Assembly: GCF_022354825.1 (NCBI RefSeq)
Contig: NZ_CP031168.1
Coordinates: 4,713,501 to 4,777,500 of the forward strand
Direction: 5' to 3'
Length of the DNA stretch: 64,000 nt
Origin: Paenibacillus sp. H1-7
GTDB lineage: Bacteria; Bacillota; Bacilli; Paenibacillales; NBRC-103111
The notes under the pieces were generated by a model, which was given only the letters and a program-made list of their open reading frames with translations, searched no databases and had not been told where the DNA came from. Below, piece by piece: positions 45,098 to 52,812 of the stretch; positions within the stretch are counted from its first letter, which is position 1, and every line of letters starts with the position of its first letter. A program made the position numbers and the translations under genes.

Positions 45098-46048
45098 CTA
45101 GACAATGTGCCCATGTCCCTCGAACGGATAGTCGATCGTAATACGTCCCGTCTGGCAATCGCCAATGCCGCTGTAAAGATCAGCCTTGCCGTCCGAACGC
45201 ATCACAATTCCCGAAGTAAAGACGCAGTCGACCAATTGTGGAGCCTTGGCAGGTCCCGGCGGATAGCAGGTACGACTTCCGATCAAATGAAGGTCTGAAG
45301 ACTCACGGGTGGTTGGATCGAAGACGAAGGCCATGTTCAGGTACACCTTCACTTCCCCGCCGTTCTCATCCTCATCCTTGTAGCAGATGTGGCCGATGAC
45401 GCCAATTTTGCCGTTGTCGAGCAGATAAGCCTGATTAACACCTCCCCATTCTCCTTCCCCAAAGATGCCATAGATGTAAGGTGCGTTCTCGATGACGTCC
45501 TTAGTCAGCTCTTCCATTCTGTCAACGACCGTGAAGCCAATCATGGACTCACTCCCGTATTTGCCTCTCATCCCTGCACTGCGCGGACGAGAGAAGACGC
45601 CAATCTTGCCGTCCGACAACGGAACAAGGCGAATATCCTTCATTTTGTTAGGTCCGGTAGTGAAGTAGTATAAATTGTGGAGATCGGTCCCCCGATAGAA
45701 ATAACCGAAAAACGTGCTGTATTTTCCGGACTGATATTGTACATGGGTCCCGCCCATGACAAGCTCATCACCGATCTCCGTGATGTAAGGGTCTTCCAGC
45801 GTATAAATCATGCTATCCTTCACCACGGTCCATTCATCCTGTCCCGTCTCCTCGAACAGTCTGACCCAAGAGCGGGCCCATTCCTCTCGACGCTCTATCC
45901 GCCCGAACAAATACCGCTTCCCATCCCGTATGAACGGGATCGAAACATTGTAGACATCAAAACCGTCCACACCATGAAACACCAATGTCACACTCTCATA
46001 AATTTTTTTTGTCTGTTCAAATTCAATTCTTTGCATCTTCCGGTTCAA
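45098..46048 (-). CDS. DUF1861 family protein (GH130-like propeller)
   Basis: A 316-residue protein of the DUF1861 family, probably a five-bladed beta-propeller related to glycoside phosphorylases of the GH130 type. Typical blocks include VTLVFHGVDGFDVYNVSIPF near the start, YTLEDPYITEIGDELVMGGTHV in the first third, GVFSRPR in the middle and a closing YSGIGDCQTGRITIDYPF. The TTG start at 46048 is chosen because GGAGGG lies 6 bases upstream. The alternatives are an ATG at 46036 and one at 46072 that lies in front of the ribosome site. No signal peptide. It probably acts on an imported glycoside together with the binding protein downstream; the reaction is not known to me. Confidence 0.82.
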   Translation of the reverse strand: MNRKMQRIEFEQTKKIYESVTLVFHGVDGFDVYNVSIPFIRDGKRYLFGRIERREEWARSWVRLFEETGQDEWTVVKDSMIYTLEDPYITEIGDELVMGGTHVQYQSGKYSTFFGYFYRGTDLHNLYYFTTGPNKMKDIRLVPLSDGKIGVFSRPRSAGMRGKYGSESMIGFTVVDRMEELTKDVIENAPYIYGIFGEGEWGGVNQAYLLDNGKIGVIGHICYKDEDENGGEVKVYLNMAFVFDPTTRESSDLHLIGSRTCYPPGPAKAPQLVDCVFTSGIVMRSDGKADLYSGIGDCQTGRITIDYPFEGHGHIV

Positions 46049-46161
46049 CGTTTTCCCTCCTGATATAAGCACTCACTTTCTTAATTTATGGTAAAATAAA
46101 TGAAGAATAAAAGCCTAACGCGTTTTTCGATAATTATCCCATTTTTTCTGAGGGGACTGCT

Positions 46162-47049
46162 ATGATGTCACAATTCCCAAGATATTTAAAAGACTATTCT
46201 ACTAAGGACAGCCCGTTCCAGTTCGAGCTCCTAATTAATAGGCTGAAGAAAGGCTACCCTTCCCACCGGCAGGATTACCTGGAATTTTCTTACGTCAAGA
46301 GCGGGACCGGCTGGGAAACGATCAATGGGGTCAAGCATCGGATGGAGGCGGGGACGTTTTCTTTTTTGCTGCCGTATCAAATTCATGAATTGTTTACCGA
46401 TCAGGGATCGGAGCTAATTCTGTACAATTGTCGATTCAGTATGGAATTGCTCATGGAATCGAATCAAGAAGACTTGATGAACGGCATGGTCAATGGTTCC
46501 GAAGGGATGCCTTCTTTCGTTCAGTTCGAGGGGAAAGAGAAAACGCGGACGGACAATCTGCTTGAGGAGATGATGGAGGAATACTCCGGCAGCGACCTAT
46601 GGCGGAACAGCTATTTGCAGGTTAAGCTGAAGGAGCTTCTCATTCGGTTCGACCGCTATCGGAGGAAGAATGGAATAACACCGAACGGGGAGCCTGCCTC
46701 GGTCAAATCAGCAGGAGCCGTCTGGCCGATCATCCACTATATAAACAGCAACTATCAGGAGGGATTGACGCTAGGCGGAATTGCCAAGCAGTTCTCATTG
46801 AGCATCTCCCGGGTCAGTGAAATAATCAAACAAGCTACAGGCCAATCGTACGTTCATTTCCTTCAGGATCTTCGCATCCGGCATGCGTGCAGCCTTCTCG
46901 TTTCAACCGAGATGAGCGTATCCGAAATCGCACTGGAAGTCGGCTACGGATCGTATAATACGTTCTCACGGATTTTCCGGGACATCAAGGGGATATCACC
47001 GTCTGAATATCGTAAAATGAAGACGCTAAAGTCAGAAACGGCACCTTAA
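46162..47049 (+). CDS. AraC family transcriptional regulator with cupin domain
   Basis: A 295-residue one-component regulator. The N-terminal cupin part (about 25-105) contains YLEFSYVKSGTGWETI and FLLPYQIHEL. The C-terminal double helix-turn-helix (about 190-290) contains LGGIAKQFSLSISRVSEIIKQATG and ends IFRDIKGISPSEYRKMK. It reads divergently from the DUF1861 gene across about 110 bases and most likely controls DUF1861 and the following binding lipoprotein. Start could be either of two adjacent ATGs (46162 or 46165). Confidence 0.92.
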   Translation: MMSQFPRYLKDYSTKDSPFQFELLINRLKKGYPSHRQDYLEFSYVKSGTGWETINGVKHRMEAGTFSFLLPYQIHELFTDQGSELILYNCRFSMELLMESNQEDLMNGMVNGSEGMPSFVQFEGKEKTRTDNLLEEMMEEYSGSDLWRNSYLQVKLKELLIRFDRYRRKNGITPNGEPASVKSAGAVWPIIHYINSNYQEGLTLGGIAKQFSLSISRVSEIIKQATGQSYVHFLQDLRIRHACSLLVSTEMSVSEIALEVGYGSYNTFSRIFRDIKGISPSEYRKMKTLKSETAP

Positions 47050-47084
47050 ATCACCTCGTATGCTCGCGATCCGTCTTGTGTAGA

Positions 47085-47109
47085 GGACGCACCAATATAA
47101 GGGGCGTCC
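47085..47109 (+). terminator. Possible weak terminator after the AraC gene
   Basis: GGACGC at 47085-47090 pairs with GCGTCC at 47104-47109 across a 13-base loop. Only a moderately T-rich stretch follows. It lies between convergent genes. Confidence 0.35.
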
Positions 47110-47210
47110 GGCAGCTCTGTTGTTTCACTTGACTTCCTTGTAAGCTTTCTCAGGGATCGGCTCCGCCCACATTTGGTCAACTACTTTTCAAAGTGTTCCC
47201 ATCGGCTTTT

Positions 47211-47663
47211 TCAAAATGGCTTAACGACCATAAGCACCAATATGGCAATCATCAGCAGCTGTGCTGCCGTCTCGATTGGTACGATTTTTTTGATCAACAG
47301 TCCGAACTCGGCGGGTATTTCATTACTCTGGTCTTGACTTTCAGATATGATCTTTATGATCTTTTTCATACGCGGTTCGATCCATCCGTCGATCATGACG
47401 ACCATGAGCAGCGATAAAAGGATGGATATATTCAGCCACATTTGAGATAACCCCATCTTGGTTATGATCATAAGCCAAACCCCGGTTAAAACAAGTACGG
47501 CTCCGCCAATTTTAGGCATTATGGCAAGCTTGGTCGTTATACCAAAAGCAAAGTGCAGCTGACCGACGGATCTAGCGGATCTTCGAATGATGGGTAACAC
47601 GAAAGCGGGGCCAATTATGGAGATCGAAGCCAATATATGCAAAACGAGCAGTAATCCTAACAA
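47211..47663 (-). CDS. DUF2269-like small integral membrane protein
   Basis: A 150-residue membrane protein with four hydrophobic segments, near 1-24, 45-70, 75-95 and 128-148. The pattern LHILASISIIGPAFVLPI followed by TGVWLMIITKMGL and a WIEPRMKKI stretch matches DUF2269 family proteins, whose function is unknown. The start is a TTG with GGGGGAG 7 bases upstream. It lies 20 bases after the NmrA-like reductase gene and is probably cotranscribed with it under the HxlR regulator nearby. It might handle a redox or electrophile stress, by analogy with other HxlR-controlled units; that is inference. Confidence 0.78.
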   Translation of the reverse strand: MLGLLLVLHILASISIIGPAFVLPIIRRSARSVGQLHFAFGITTKLAIMPKIGGAVLVLTGVWLMIITKMGLSQMWLNISILLSLLMVVMIDGWIEPRMKKIIKIISESQDQSNEIPAEFGLLIKKIVPIETAAQLLMIAILVLMVVKPF

Positions 47664-47683
47664 ACTTATTCTCCCCCTTCTCC

Positions 47684-48412
47684 TCAGCGCACCGTAATAT
47701 TGCTTTGATAGGCTAGACCGACCCTTTTTCTTTTAAACGCTCCTCCGAGCTCAAGATGGTCCAACATACATATTGCGACATCGTCATAAGTAACATTCAG
47801 CTCTTGAAGTCTGCTGAACAAGTGACCGGCTATATCTGCCTCGGAGTATTCCTTGATCGTCTCCGGAACCGAAACGGGCAAGGTTTCCGTTGTTACATGT
47901 AGATGAACCGGATCTGGATGCTCTCTCGAATCGATCATTGTTCCCGGACACATAATGGACCAATCGAGTTGAGTCTGTTGTAGCCTTTCGAAATTCCGGT
48001 TGTGATTTCTATACTCCGGCGGGAAACCGGGTAAATTGTTGCCGATAAGATCCGTATATGGAATGTCCAGCAGGCCGGCTCCTCCCATTATCCATACCCG
48101 CCCAGAGAAACTAGGCTGAAGTTCACATTGGCTTATAATGTTATCGACGAGACGTACAAACTCTTCTCCTTGGCCCGCATGGCCGGCTGCAATAATAGCG
48201 GCATCTTGATCCGCGAGCGCCTCACCAACGCTAACCGGGTCCATAATATCGTCCACGATCACCTTCACATGCTTTGCGGAATGCTCACCTAATTGATCAT
48301 AAAGCTTCTCAGAATTTCGCACAAATGCGGTCATTTCATGTCCCATTTTTATCCCTTGTACCAGCACTCTTTTCCCTGTATTCCCCGTAGCTCCAAAAAC
48401 GATAATTTTCAT
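47684..48412 (-). CDS. NAD(P)-binding NmrA/SDR-like oxidoreductase
   Basis: A 242-residue cytoplasmic protein of the atypical short-chain dehydrogenase (NmrA/YwnB-like) group. It opens with the nucleotide-binding loop IVFGATGNTGKRVL (GxxGxxG) and carries VIVDDIMDPVSVGEAL and AAIIAAGHAG in the Rossmann fold. The later part has LDWSIMCPGTMID. Family members sense or reduce NAD(P)-linked substrates, and many are of unknown function. AGGAGGAA lies 6 bases before the ATG. A palindrome about 100 bases upstream matches one before the HxlR gene, suggesting direct control by that regulator. Confidence 0.85.
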   Translation of the reverse strand: MKIIVFGATGNTGKRVLVQGIKMGHEMTAFVRNSEKLYDQLGEHSAKHVKVIVDDIMDPVSVGEALADQDAAIIAAGHAGQGEEFVRLVDNIISQCELQPSFSGRVWIMGGAGLLDIPYTDLIGNNLPGFPPEYRNHNRNFERLQQTQLDWSIMCPGTMIDSREHPDPVHLHVTTETLPVSVPETIKEYSEADIAGHLFSRLQELNVTYDDVAICMLDHLELGGAFKRKRVGLAYQSNITVR

Positions 48413-48508
48413 TGTTCTTTCCTCCTCTTAATTAGACACTAATATTTGGTTAACTCAAGCTTAGCATCGCTTCAAAATTATGTTAAGAACCCACTTTAAA
48501 GTAGGGTA

Positions 48509-48524
48509 CTTACTTAAAAGTAAG
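48509..48524. promoter_or_regulatory. HxlR-type operator candidate before the NmrA-like operon
   Basis: A perfect palindrome CTTACTTAAAAGTAAG (7-base arms, 2-base centre) about 100 bases upstream of the reductase gene. A near copy stands directly before the HxlR gene. Confidence 0.55.
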
Positions 48525-48676
48525 CATGACAGAAAGGGATACCATAATTATTTGTGGAGGTCGGGAGGACAGGTGGAAAATTCTAAAGATAGATTTGGGG
48601 ACATTTCTACATGATAAGGAGTGTTACTATCTCAACCCCGATAATGAGTTCTATCAGGAGTGGGACTGTGGATAAA

Positions 48677-48709
48677 CAAAAGCTGCCCGGAATCCCGTGG
48701 CAGCTTTTG
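48677..48709 (-). terminator. Intrinsic terminator after the HxlR gene
   Basis: Perfect 11-base arms CAAAAGCTGCC and GGCAGCTTTTG with an 11-base loop lie 44 bases beyond the hxlR stop. The arm ends in TTTTG and is followed by TTTA on the minus strand. Confidence 0.85.
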
Positions 48710-48752
48710 CTTTGAGTTGATTGAATTAGTGTATTAGTTCATTGAACCAGCT

Positions 48753-49085
48753 TTATGACGCTGACTCTTCATGTTTCCGCTTGTTATGATTTTCTCCCCA
48801 AGCACACATGACTTCTGCTACAGGAATCAATGTTCTGCCATATTCACTAAGAGAATATTCTACTTTGGGAGGGATAGCAGGGTAAACCGTTCTATCGACT
48901 ATGCCTTCTCGTTCCAAGTCTCGGAGATGTTGTGAAAGCATTTTTTGTGAAACATCAGGTATAAGCTTTTCCAAATCGTTGAATCTCTTTTTGGATTCAA
49001 TCAAATGCCATAAAATCATCGGCTTCCATTTGCCGCCTAAAACATGAATGAGTGTCTCAATTGGACATTCAAGCTGATGAATCAT
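48753..49085 (-). CDS. HxlR family winged-helix transcriptional regulator
   Basis: A 110-residue cytoplasmic DNA-binding protein. It has the family start CPIETLIHVLGGKWKPMILWHLIESKKRFNDLEKLIP, with a conserved Cys at position 6 that in relatives such as YodB senses oxidants or electrophiles. The recognition region is VSQKMLSQHLRDLEREGIVDR, and the wing contains VEYSLSEYGRTLIP. AAGGGGATG precedes the ATG. A palindrome 15-30 bases upstream of the start suggests autoregulation, and its twin suggests control of the NmrA/DUF2269 operon. A second Cys lies near residue 94. Confidence 0.92.
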   Translation of the reverse strand: MIHQLECPIETLIHVLGGKWKPMILWHLIESKKRFNDLEKLIPDVSQKMLSQHLRDLEREGIVDRTVYPAIPPKVEYSLSEYGRTLIPVAEVMCAWGENHNKRKHEESAS

Positions 49086-49099
49086 TGATAGATCATCCC

Positions 49100-49115
49100 C
49101 TTACTTTTAAGCAAG
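49100..49115. promoter_or_regulatory. HxlR-type operator candidate before hxlR
   Basis: The imperfect palindrome CTTACTTTTAAGCAAG lies 15 bases upstream of the hxlR start codon. It matches the element at 48509-48524 in 13 of 16 positions. Confidence 0.5.
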
Positions 49116-49200
49116 TGCATTACCTAAAATTAACATAACAAAATTTTACGATAGCGCTACAATCAAGTCAATCATTGAAACTAAAAAGGATAAACCGCAC

Positions 49201-50373
49201 CTAATGGGCGGACCCTTCAATTTCCATTTGTTCCTCATCGTTTGGCTTATAATAATACCAAAACAACGCTACTGAAGCAATGCAGATGAAGGAGCTGACC
49301 ATAAACCCTGAACGGATGCCGAACCAGCCGGCGTACAGTCCGCCTAACAGTGAACCCACTGTGCGGCTGATGGCGTTCATCGTCAAAGAATTCATCATTT
49401 GGCCGCTTGCTTTCAACTCTTTTGGCACATGGGTGCTCACGTACTCGGCGAGACATAAGTAAAACAGCATGAACGTCCCGCCGTGCAATACCCACGTTGC
49501 CAAATAGACGGCCGGGCTTAGGGAGACGCTGAACAGCATCCACCGTACGGCAAGGATAATCCCGGAGCAGAGCAAAATCTTAAAGATCCCGAACCTTCGG
49601 TAAAGGGGTTGAAAAAACAGCATGAACGGAAACTGGCTGACCGAACCTATACTGACCCCAAGGCCGATCAGCGCCGTGCTCAGCCCCTGCTCCTTACTGT
49701 AGACGGCTTGAAACGTCGTAAAAAAGCCCAGTGTACAGTTTACCACCAGCGTGTACAAGTAGATCAGAACCAGCTTTCTGCTGGTGAACAGCTGTTTCAG
49801 CTCCACCTTCGCCTTGTGCTGATGGCCTTCCACCTTAGGGATGCCCCAAGCCAGCAAGAAGGCGACGAACACGAGCCCAGAGAACAACGGGAACATATAA
49901 TGCAGGTTACGGTCCAGCAGCCAGCCGGCAATAACCGCCATCAAAGCATAACCTATGGATCCTGCTGTGCGGATGCGTGAAAAGTTAAATCCTGACTTGC
50001 GGGAAATCTCCAGCGTAATCGTGTCGCCGAGCGGGTTGATTACGCATTGGACGGCGCCGAACACAATTGTGCACGCGAATAGTAACCAAAATTGATTGCC
50101 TGCCGCAGGCAGCGTCCAGACGAGGACAGAGGTCAGCAGCAGGGCCACAAGAAGCAGATGGTTTTTCGATGCCGCTCTGTCGGCGGCCAATCCCCAGCGT
50201 GGCTGAGCGATCATCGCGGTAATCGCTCCTGCGGTCGAGAGCAGACCAATCTGGAAATGGTCGAGCCGGATGTCGTTGTAATAGATCGGAATATAGTTAC
50301 TGAAGGCGCCTAGCGCCATAAATACCAGCGAATAATACACGGACATGTACACGTACGTTGATTTTCCGGCCAT
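49201..50373 (-). CDS. MFS transporter (MFS_1-like, nucleoside/sugar permease type)
   Basis: A 390-residue polytopic membrane protein with about 12 hydrophobic segments. It starts YVYMSVYYSLVFMALGAFSNYIPIYYNDIRLDHFQIGLLSTAGAI, and the loop PRWGLAADRAASKNHLL between helices 2 and 3 is the usual MFS motif A region. The organisation resembles the PPP/nucleoside-H+ symporter-like group (LacY/PucC-like cluster). The substrate is unknown. It stands alone, 38 bases after a small unknown gene's stop on the same strand, and a cytoplasmic acidic tail closes the protein. It may import or export a small sugar or aromatic compound. Confidence 0.86.
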   Translation of the reverse strand: MAGKSTYVYMSVYYSLVFMALGAFSNYIPIYYNDIRLDHFQIGLLSTAGAITAMIAQPRWGLAADRAASKNHLLLVALLLTSVLVWTLPAAGNQFWLLFACTIVFGAVQCVINPLGDTITLEISRKSGFNFSRIRTAGSIGYALMAVIAGWLLDRNLHYMFPLFSGLVFVAFLLAWGIPKVEGHQHKAKVELKQLFTSRKLVLIYLYTLVVNCTLGFFTTFQAVYSKEQGLSTALIGLGVSIGSVSQFPFMLFFQPLYRRFGIFKILLCSGIILAVRWMLFSVSLSPAVYLATWVLHGGTFMLFYLCLAEYVSTHVPKELKASGQMMNSLTMNAISRTVGSLLGGLYAGWFGIRSGFMVSSFICIASVALFWYYYKPNDEEQMEIEGSAH

Positions 50374-50412
50374 CGGATTTTTCGCCTTCCCCTGATTTAG
50401 TCGGTAATGCCA

Positions 50413-50751
50413 TTACACGAAATTTACCGTGCTTTTATAGTAGCATCTTACATATTCAAACGCGTACCACGCAGCTGCTTCATAAATCATTTTATTTGGT
50501 ATTTCCTCTTCCTGAAACACTAGATTCATATGATTGTCCAGGGTGTCCCTAATTCCGCTAATAATTTCATGGATGGAGTCTATATAGGGCAAATAATCAA
50601 TTAACAATTCTTGCGCTTTTTCATTACCTTCATGAATAACTACCATCGCCTCGTCTTCTGTTATCTGATAGCATTCTTTCAGAATATCTTTGATTCCATC
50701 CAATAACTCGGTGTATTCGTCCTCTTTTAGAGTCGCTAAAACGAAAGTCAT
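50413..50751 (-). CDS. Hypothetical acidic 112-residue protein
   Basis: A soluble, mostly alpha-helical, acidic protein with no family I recognise. It has a good GGAGGT ribosome site 8-9 bases before the ATG. The composition is rich in Glu, Asp and Ile, with a C-terminal aromatic stretch AAAWYAFEYVRCYYK. No signal peptide or membrane segment. It precedes the MFS gene by 38 bases and may be cotranscribed with it. Confidence 0.7.
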   Translation of the reverse strand: MTFVLATLKEDEYTELLDGIKDILKECYQITEDEAMVVIHEGNEKAQELLIDYLPYIDSIHEIISGIRDTLDNHMNLVFQEEEIPNKMIYEAAAWYAFEYVRCYYKSTVNFV

Positions 50752-50947
50752 TCTATGCCCACCTCCAAAGGTATGTGATCCTTATTCTTTGCAAGCAACA
50801 TTGTCACCAATAATTACTACATCGTATAATTAGAGGGTATCGACATTATTATCATAGCTTATTTTTTGGTCAAAAAAGTTATATTCTTCAGTCACAAAAT
50901 ATCACTCAAATGATAATTTAGAATAGATGGCTGGATGGTGATCGTCA

Positions 50948-51832
50948 TTGAAACACACAAATCAAATGGATGAACGTGCACAAGTATTTCATGTTCTAAA
51001 TAACCGGGGGATACGACTTAAATATAGGGCGGTGTCCTCAGAGTGTCCCCCTATTACTTACCATTATCATAAAGGGATTGAGGTCTTATTTGTCCATCAA
51101 GGAAAAGGAACCCTGACCCTCAACCGCAAGATTTATAAATTAGAGGCTGGATGCGTAGTGATTTTACAACCCTTCCAGCTTCACCGTATTCAATTTGATG
51201 CCAATCCTCAAAATCCATATGTACGAACGGTTTTAACCTTTGAGCCCTCTATCGTTGCACCTCATCTCAAAAACTTTTCTGTGCTTTCTCGTTTTTTTGA
51301 GCAGGTATGGAAGGAGCAAATGTCCAATCAGGTGTTCCGTGATGAGCGCGACTCGACTTATATGTTAGGCGTTCTTGAACGATTTAATGAATTGGTTTCG
51401 GGGTGGAACGAAAAGGATGAAGACCACGAGACTGCGTCCATGTTGATTCTCAACATTCTAGACTATCTAATCTCACTACATATTGGGGGATTTGGAGGAG
51501 TCGCACGTCCGGATAGCCATGCTGAAAAAATAATGAATTGGGTGGAAGAGCATTATTCGGAACCTTTTGACTTGATTGAATTAGCAAAGGAACTCCATCT
51601 TTCCAAGAATCATGTCTCTCGGTTATTTCGGGCCGAAACAGGGGGAAGCATCACCGAATATGTGATCGCTCGAAGAATAAGACAAGCTTGCTGGTTGTTA
51701 AAAACAGAATCAAAATCTATAGAACAGATCGGTTCTTTGGTTGGAATACCTAATTTCCCTTACTTTTGTAGGATTTTTAAAAAGATAACAGGCTTTACTC
51801 CCATTCAATATCGTAAAAGCCAGTTAAATTAA
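50948..51832 (+). CDS. AraC family transcriptional regulator with cupin domain
   Basis: A 294-residue one-component regulator. The N-terminal cupin part contains ITYHYHKGIEVLFVHQGKGTL and GCVVILQPFQLHRI. The C-terminal part contains LIELAKELHLSKNHVSRLFRAETGG and ends IFKKITGFTPIQYRKSQ, the AraC double helix-turn-helix. The TTG start has GGTGAT 5 bases upstream; an ATG at 50966 is the alternative. It reads divergently from the small hypothetical and MFS genes and may regulate them. Confidence 0.9.
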   Translation: MKHTNQMDERAQVFHVLNNRGIRLKYRAVSSECPPITYHYHKGIEVLFVHQGKGTLTLNRKIYKLEAGCVVILQPFQLHRIQFDANPQNPYVRTVLTFEPSIVAPHLKNFSVLSRFFEQVWKEQMSNQVFRDERDSTYMLGVLERFNELVSGWNEKDEDHETASMLILNILDYLISLHIGGFGGVARPDSHAEKIMNWVEEHYSEPFDLIELAKELHLSKNHVSRLFRAETGGSITEYVIARRIRQACWLLKTESKSIEQIGSLVGIPNFPYFCRIFKKITGFTPIQYRKSQLN

Positions 51833-51867
51833 TCAGATTCTTCACACGGGAAGTTGGCCCCATTCAT

Positions 51868-52755
51868 TCAAGGTAATGGCGGAGATGATTGACGGTATTT
51901 CTTGCGATAGGCAAGCGGCGTCCACCCCACCTCACGTTTGAACTGACTTATGAAATGCGTGACGCTTTCAATGCCAGCCCGTTCAGATATCTCCGTAATG
52001 GACAGATCCGAGTCCTTCAGCATTCGCTTTGTTTCTCTGATCCGTACATGAATGACATACTTGTTAGGCGCAAACCCGGTGTATTTCTTGAATTCATGAG
52101 CGAGGTGATATTTGCTGACAGCGAAAAGTTTGGACAATTGGGCGAGCGTAATCCCCTCTGTATAATGGGTGTCGATATAATCAACCGCACGACGGATATA
52201 CATAGGCATCATCCCGGGGGCTGTGGCTTCTTCCAGCTCACCGCTTAGGAGCAGGAGCTCCGTCAATATATGTGTAATCAGGTGAGAGCTGACCGCCTCT
52301 GTCCTGCTGTCTTCTTGCCTTTGCTGCTCCAGCAGCTGTTCCATAATAAGCGGTATCGGAGAACGGTTCTCAATGCGATGCACCGGTCCCTCGCCTTTCG
52401 TGATGTGATCGAAGTAGCTTGAGCTGGAGCAGCCGTTAAAGCGGAACCAGATCGCATGCCACTGCTCGTACCGGTTCGAGAAGCTGAAGAGTGTGCTCGT
52501 GCAGTCAATGAACAATACGTGCCCCGGCAGAAGCGTGTATTCGATCCCACGGTAAGTCACCGCACCATGACCCGAGTAGGTGTATAGAATCATAAATGAA
52601 GGTATAGGGCATTGGTTAAGCGAGGGATCGGGTCTTTGGTGAAAGCTTCCGATTTCATGCATATAATAGAACATCGTCTTGGCTCTGGCGCTTGGCGATA
52701 CTACCAAGCGGATCGCTGATGTATCATTATTGCGATTGCGTCCAAGATACTCCAT
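51868..52755 (-). CDS. AraC family transcriptional regulator with cupin domain
   Basis: A 295-residue regulator. The sensing part (about 25-110) contains YTYSGHGAVTYRGIEYTLLPGHVLFIDC. The DNA-binding part (about 190-290) contains LAQLSKLFAVSKYHLAHEFKKYTG and FISQFKREVGWTPLAYRKKY. It lies 57 bases downstream of the GH78 gene on the same strand and is probably cotranscribed, so it likely controls that unit together with the divergent regulator at 55157. GGAGGGGG precedes the ATG. Confidence 0.92.
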   Translation of the reverse strand: MEYLGRNRNNDTSAIRLVVSPSARAKTMFYYMHEIGSFHQRPDPSLNQCPIPSFMILYTYSGHGAVTYRGIEYTLLPGHVLFIDCTSTLFSFSNRYEQWHAIWFRFNGCSSSSYFDHITKGEGPVHRIENRSPIPLIMEQLLEQQRQEDSRTEAVSSHLITHILTELLLLSGELEEATAPGMMPMYIRRAVDYIDTHYTEGITLAQLSKLFAVSKYHLAHEFKKYTGFAPNKYVIHVRIRETKRMLKDSDLSITEISERAGIESVTHFISQFKREVGWTPLAYRKKYRQSSPPLP

Positions 52756-52812
52756 CGTCCGATCCCCCTCCAGCTTATTAGCTTTGGCGATACTGCCGAC
52801 TTGCCATTGTCC

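Larger units (their letters stand above)
48413..48752. promoter_or_regulatory. Control region between NmrA-like gene and hxlR
   Basis: A 340-base gap. It contains the operator-like palindrome at 48509-48524, a second small palindrome ACTTTAAAGT at 48493-48502, and a bidirectional terminator at 48677-48709. No coding frame of note was seen in the rest. Confidence 0.5.
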
